Origin: Candidatus Sodaliphilus limicaballi
Lineage (GTDB): Bacteria; Bacteroidota; Bacteroidia; Bacteroidales; Muribaculaceae
Length of the DNA stretch: 6,508 nt
Assembly: GCA_018065815.1 (NCBI GenBank)
Contig: JAGHSP010000287.1
Span: 1 to 6,508, forward strand
Direction: 5' to 3'
Each line of letters begins with the position of its first letter. Position 1 is the first letter of the stretch. Below are positions 5,172 to 6,508 of this stretch, piece after piece. The notes under the pieces were generated by a model. That model saw only the letters and a program-made list of their open reading frames with translations, had not been told where the DNA came from and did no database searches. The position numbers and the translations under genes were made by a program.

Positions 5172-6508
5172 TTAGATAACGCCTTGGCCCATCATAGCCT
5201 TGGCCACCTTCATGAAACCAGCGATGTTAGCACCCTTCATGTAGTTCATGTAGCCATCTTCCTCCTTGCCATACTCGCAGCACTGTGCGTAGATGTCGTT
5301 CATGATCTGGTGCAGTTTCTCGTCAACCTCGGCCTCGCTCCAGTAGATGTGTTGAGCGTTTTGGGTCATTTCAAGACCTGAAACAGCAACACCACCAGCG
5401 TTAACAGCCTTACCGGGAGCGTAAACCATCTTGTTCTCAAGGAACAGGTGGATAGCCTCTTCGTGGCAGCCCATGTTAGAAACCTCAGCGATGAGCATAA
5501 CCTTGTTGTCGCGCATCATTTCAGCGTCGGCAAGGCGCACCTCGTTCTGGGTAGCGCAAGGCATGCAGATGTCAACCTTCTGTTCCCAAGGCTTGCGGCC
5601 TGCAAAGAACTGAGCATTGGGGAACTTCTCGGCATAAGGAGCAACAACATCGTTACCGCTTGAACGGAGCTCAAGCATGAACTCGATCTTCTCAGGAGTG
5701 TTGATGCCATCGGGATCATATACATAGCCGTCGGGGCCAGAGATAGTAACAACCTTAGCACCAAGTTGAGTAGCCTTAGTCACAGCACCCCAAGCAACGT
5801 TACCGAAGCCAGATACAGCAACTGTCTTGCCCTCGAATGTAGTGCCGAGGTCCTTGAGCATGTTCTCAACATAGTAGCAAGCACCGAAACCGGTAGCCTC
5901 AGGGCGGATGCGTGAACCACCGAACTCAAAACCCTTGCCAGTGAGAGTACCTGTGCACTCACGAGTGAGCTTCTTGTACATGCCATAGAGGTAACCAACC
6001 TCGCGGCCGCCAACGCCGATGTCACCAGCGGGAACATCCATGTCGGGACCGATGTTGCGCCACAGTTCAATCATGAAAGCCTGGCAGAAACGCATGATTT
6101 CAGCGTCACTCTTACCCTTGGGGCTGAAGTCTGAACCACCCTTAGCACCACCCATGGGGAGAGTAGTGAGAGCGTTCTTGAAAGTCTGCTCGAAACCGAG
6201 GAACTTCAAAATAGAGGGAGTAACCGATGCGTGGAAACGAAGGCCACCCTTATACGGACCAATCGCATTGTTGAACTGGATGCGATAGCCGATGTTAGTC
6301 TGAACGTCACCGTTGTCGTCAACCCAAGTCACACGGAAAGTGAAGATGCGGTCGGGCTCAACCATGCGCTCGATAATCTTTGCTTTTTCAAATTCAGGAT
6401 GTTTGTTGTACTCGTCCTGCACTGTGAGCAGAACCTCGCGCACTGCCTGCAAGTACTCGTTCTCGCGGGGGTGCTTTGCTTCAAGATTTGTTAAAATTTG
6501 ATTAACGT
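5172..6508 (-). CDS. gdhA: Glutamate dehydrogenase (hexameric, class I), 5' end cut by window edge
   Basis: Cytoplasmic enzyme interconverting glutamate with 2-oxoglutarate plus ammonium. The frame is open to the right edge: 444 complete codons are visible from GTT (6506-6504), reading VNQILTNLEAKHPRENEYLQ before the body, which matches the usual GDH N-terminus. Only the start and perhaps one or two codons are missing (usual length about 445 aa). Numbering from that GTT, visible residues include K86 in GPYKGG, K110, the signature LPMGGAKGGSDFSP with catalytic K122, PAGD with D162, and the dinucleotide motif SGFGNVAWG (232-240). The next segment, TISGPDG, resembles NAD-linked Clostridium symbiosum and P. 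gingivalis enzymes rather than the S-D-S-S-G of E. coli NADP-GDH, so NAD use is plausible though the class is often annotated NADP-specific. The C-terminal KGANIAGFMKVAKAM is intact. It converges on the bamD-rpoZ operon and has its own terminator; its promoter lies outside the window. Confidence 0.95.
   Translation of the reverse strand, partial: VNQILTNLEAKHPRENEYLQAVREVLLTVQDEYNKHPEFEKAKIIERMVEPDRIFTFRVTWVDDNGDVQTNIGYRIQFNNAIGPYKGGLRFHASVTPSILKFLGFEQTFKNALTTLPMGGAKGGSDFSPKGKSDAEIMRFCQAFMIELWRNIGPDMDVPAGDIGVGGREVGYLYGMYKKLTRECTGTLTGKGFEFGGSRIRPEATGFGACYYVENMLKDLGTTFEGKTVAVSGFGNVAWGAVTKATQLGAKVVTISGPDGYVYDPDGINTPEKIEFMLELRSSGNDVVAPYAEKFPNAQFFAGRKPWEQKVDICMPCATQNEVRLADAEMMRDNKVMLIAEVSNMGCHEEAIHLFLENKMVYAPGKAVNAGGVAVSGLEMTQNAQHIYWSEAEVDEKLHQIMNDIYAQCCEYGKEEDGYMNYMKGANIAGFMKVAKAMMGQGVI

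Noticed and set aside
4779..5179. Two short plus-strand open frames across the structured element
   Set aside because: They run through the rpoZ terminator or the inverted repeats and hairpins. Their translations are low in family features and rich in residues imposed by the palindromes.
1..6508. CRISPR array, tRNA, rRNA or riboswitch
   Set aside because: No regularly spaced direct repeats, no cloverleaf or rRNA signatures, and no recognised riboswitch core ahead of any gene whose upstream region is visible.

Overview
The window looks like chromosomal DNA of a Bacteroidales bacterium (Bacteroidota), plausibly from the Muribaculaceae/Prevotellaceae/Porphyromonadaceae range. The evidence is promoter boxes of the Bacteroidetes type (TTTG, about 19-20 bp, TAnnTTTG), start codons without Shine-Dalgarno sequences, a Bacteroidetes-style divergent RNA polymerase omega subunit directly behind a BamD lipoprotein, and a glutamate dehydrogenase resembling the Porphyromonas gingivalis enzyme. 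No phage, integrase, transposase, tRNA, rRNA or CRISPR array is visible.

Layout from left to right. Positions 4-1542 (+) encode an exported class A (PhoN-type) acid phosphatase with two tandem PAP2 domains; the first keeps all catalytic residues and the second has lost most of them. It converges, with only 2 bp between stop codons, on a minus-strand U32-family protein (1545-3398) of the RlhA/TrhP RNA-hydroxylation type. Positions 3399-3569 are a divergent promoter region with one recognisable promoter per direction. The minus-strand promoter is so close to the U32 start that its mRNA is probably leaderless. Then come bamD (3570-4376) and an rpoZ-like gene (4405-4737) as a short plus-strand operon ending in a strong terminator (4759-4800). 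The last gene is the glutamate dehydrogenase gdhA on the minus strand (5172 to the window edge). It lacks only its first few codons and has its own terminator (5101-5136).

The unexplained part is the 434-bp gap between the convergent rpoZ and gdhA genes. Between the two terminators lies a segment of about 245 bp (4827-5071) bounded by a near-perfect 14-bp inverted repeat and containing two long hairpins (12 bp and 15 bp stems) plus a smaller one. It has no credible protein. The non-Watson-Crick pairs in the stems are mostly G-U when read on the plus strand, which suggests a folded plus-strand RNA. A MITE-like or interspersed repeat parked between two terminators is the main alternative.

The genes are mostly housekeeping and do not form one pathway: outer-membrane assembly (BamD), transcription (omega), RNA modification (U32), nitrogen/glutamate metabolism (GDH) and periplasmic phosphate release (acid phosphatase).
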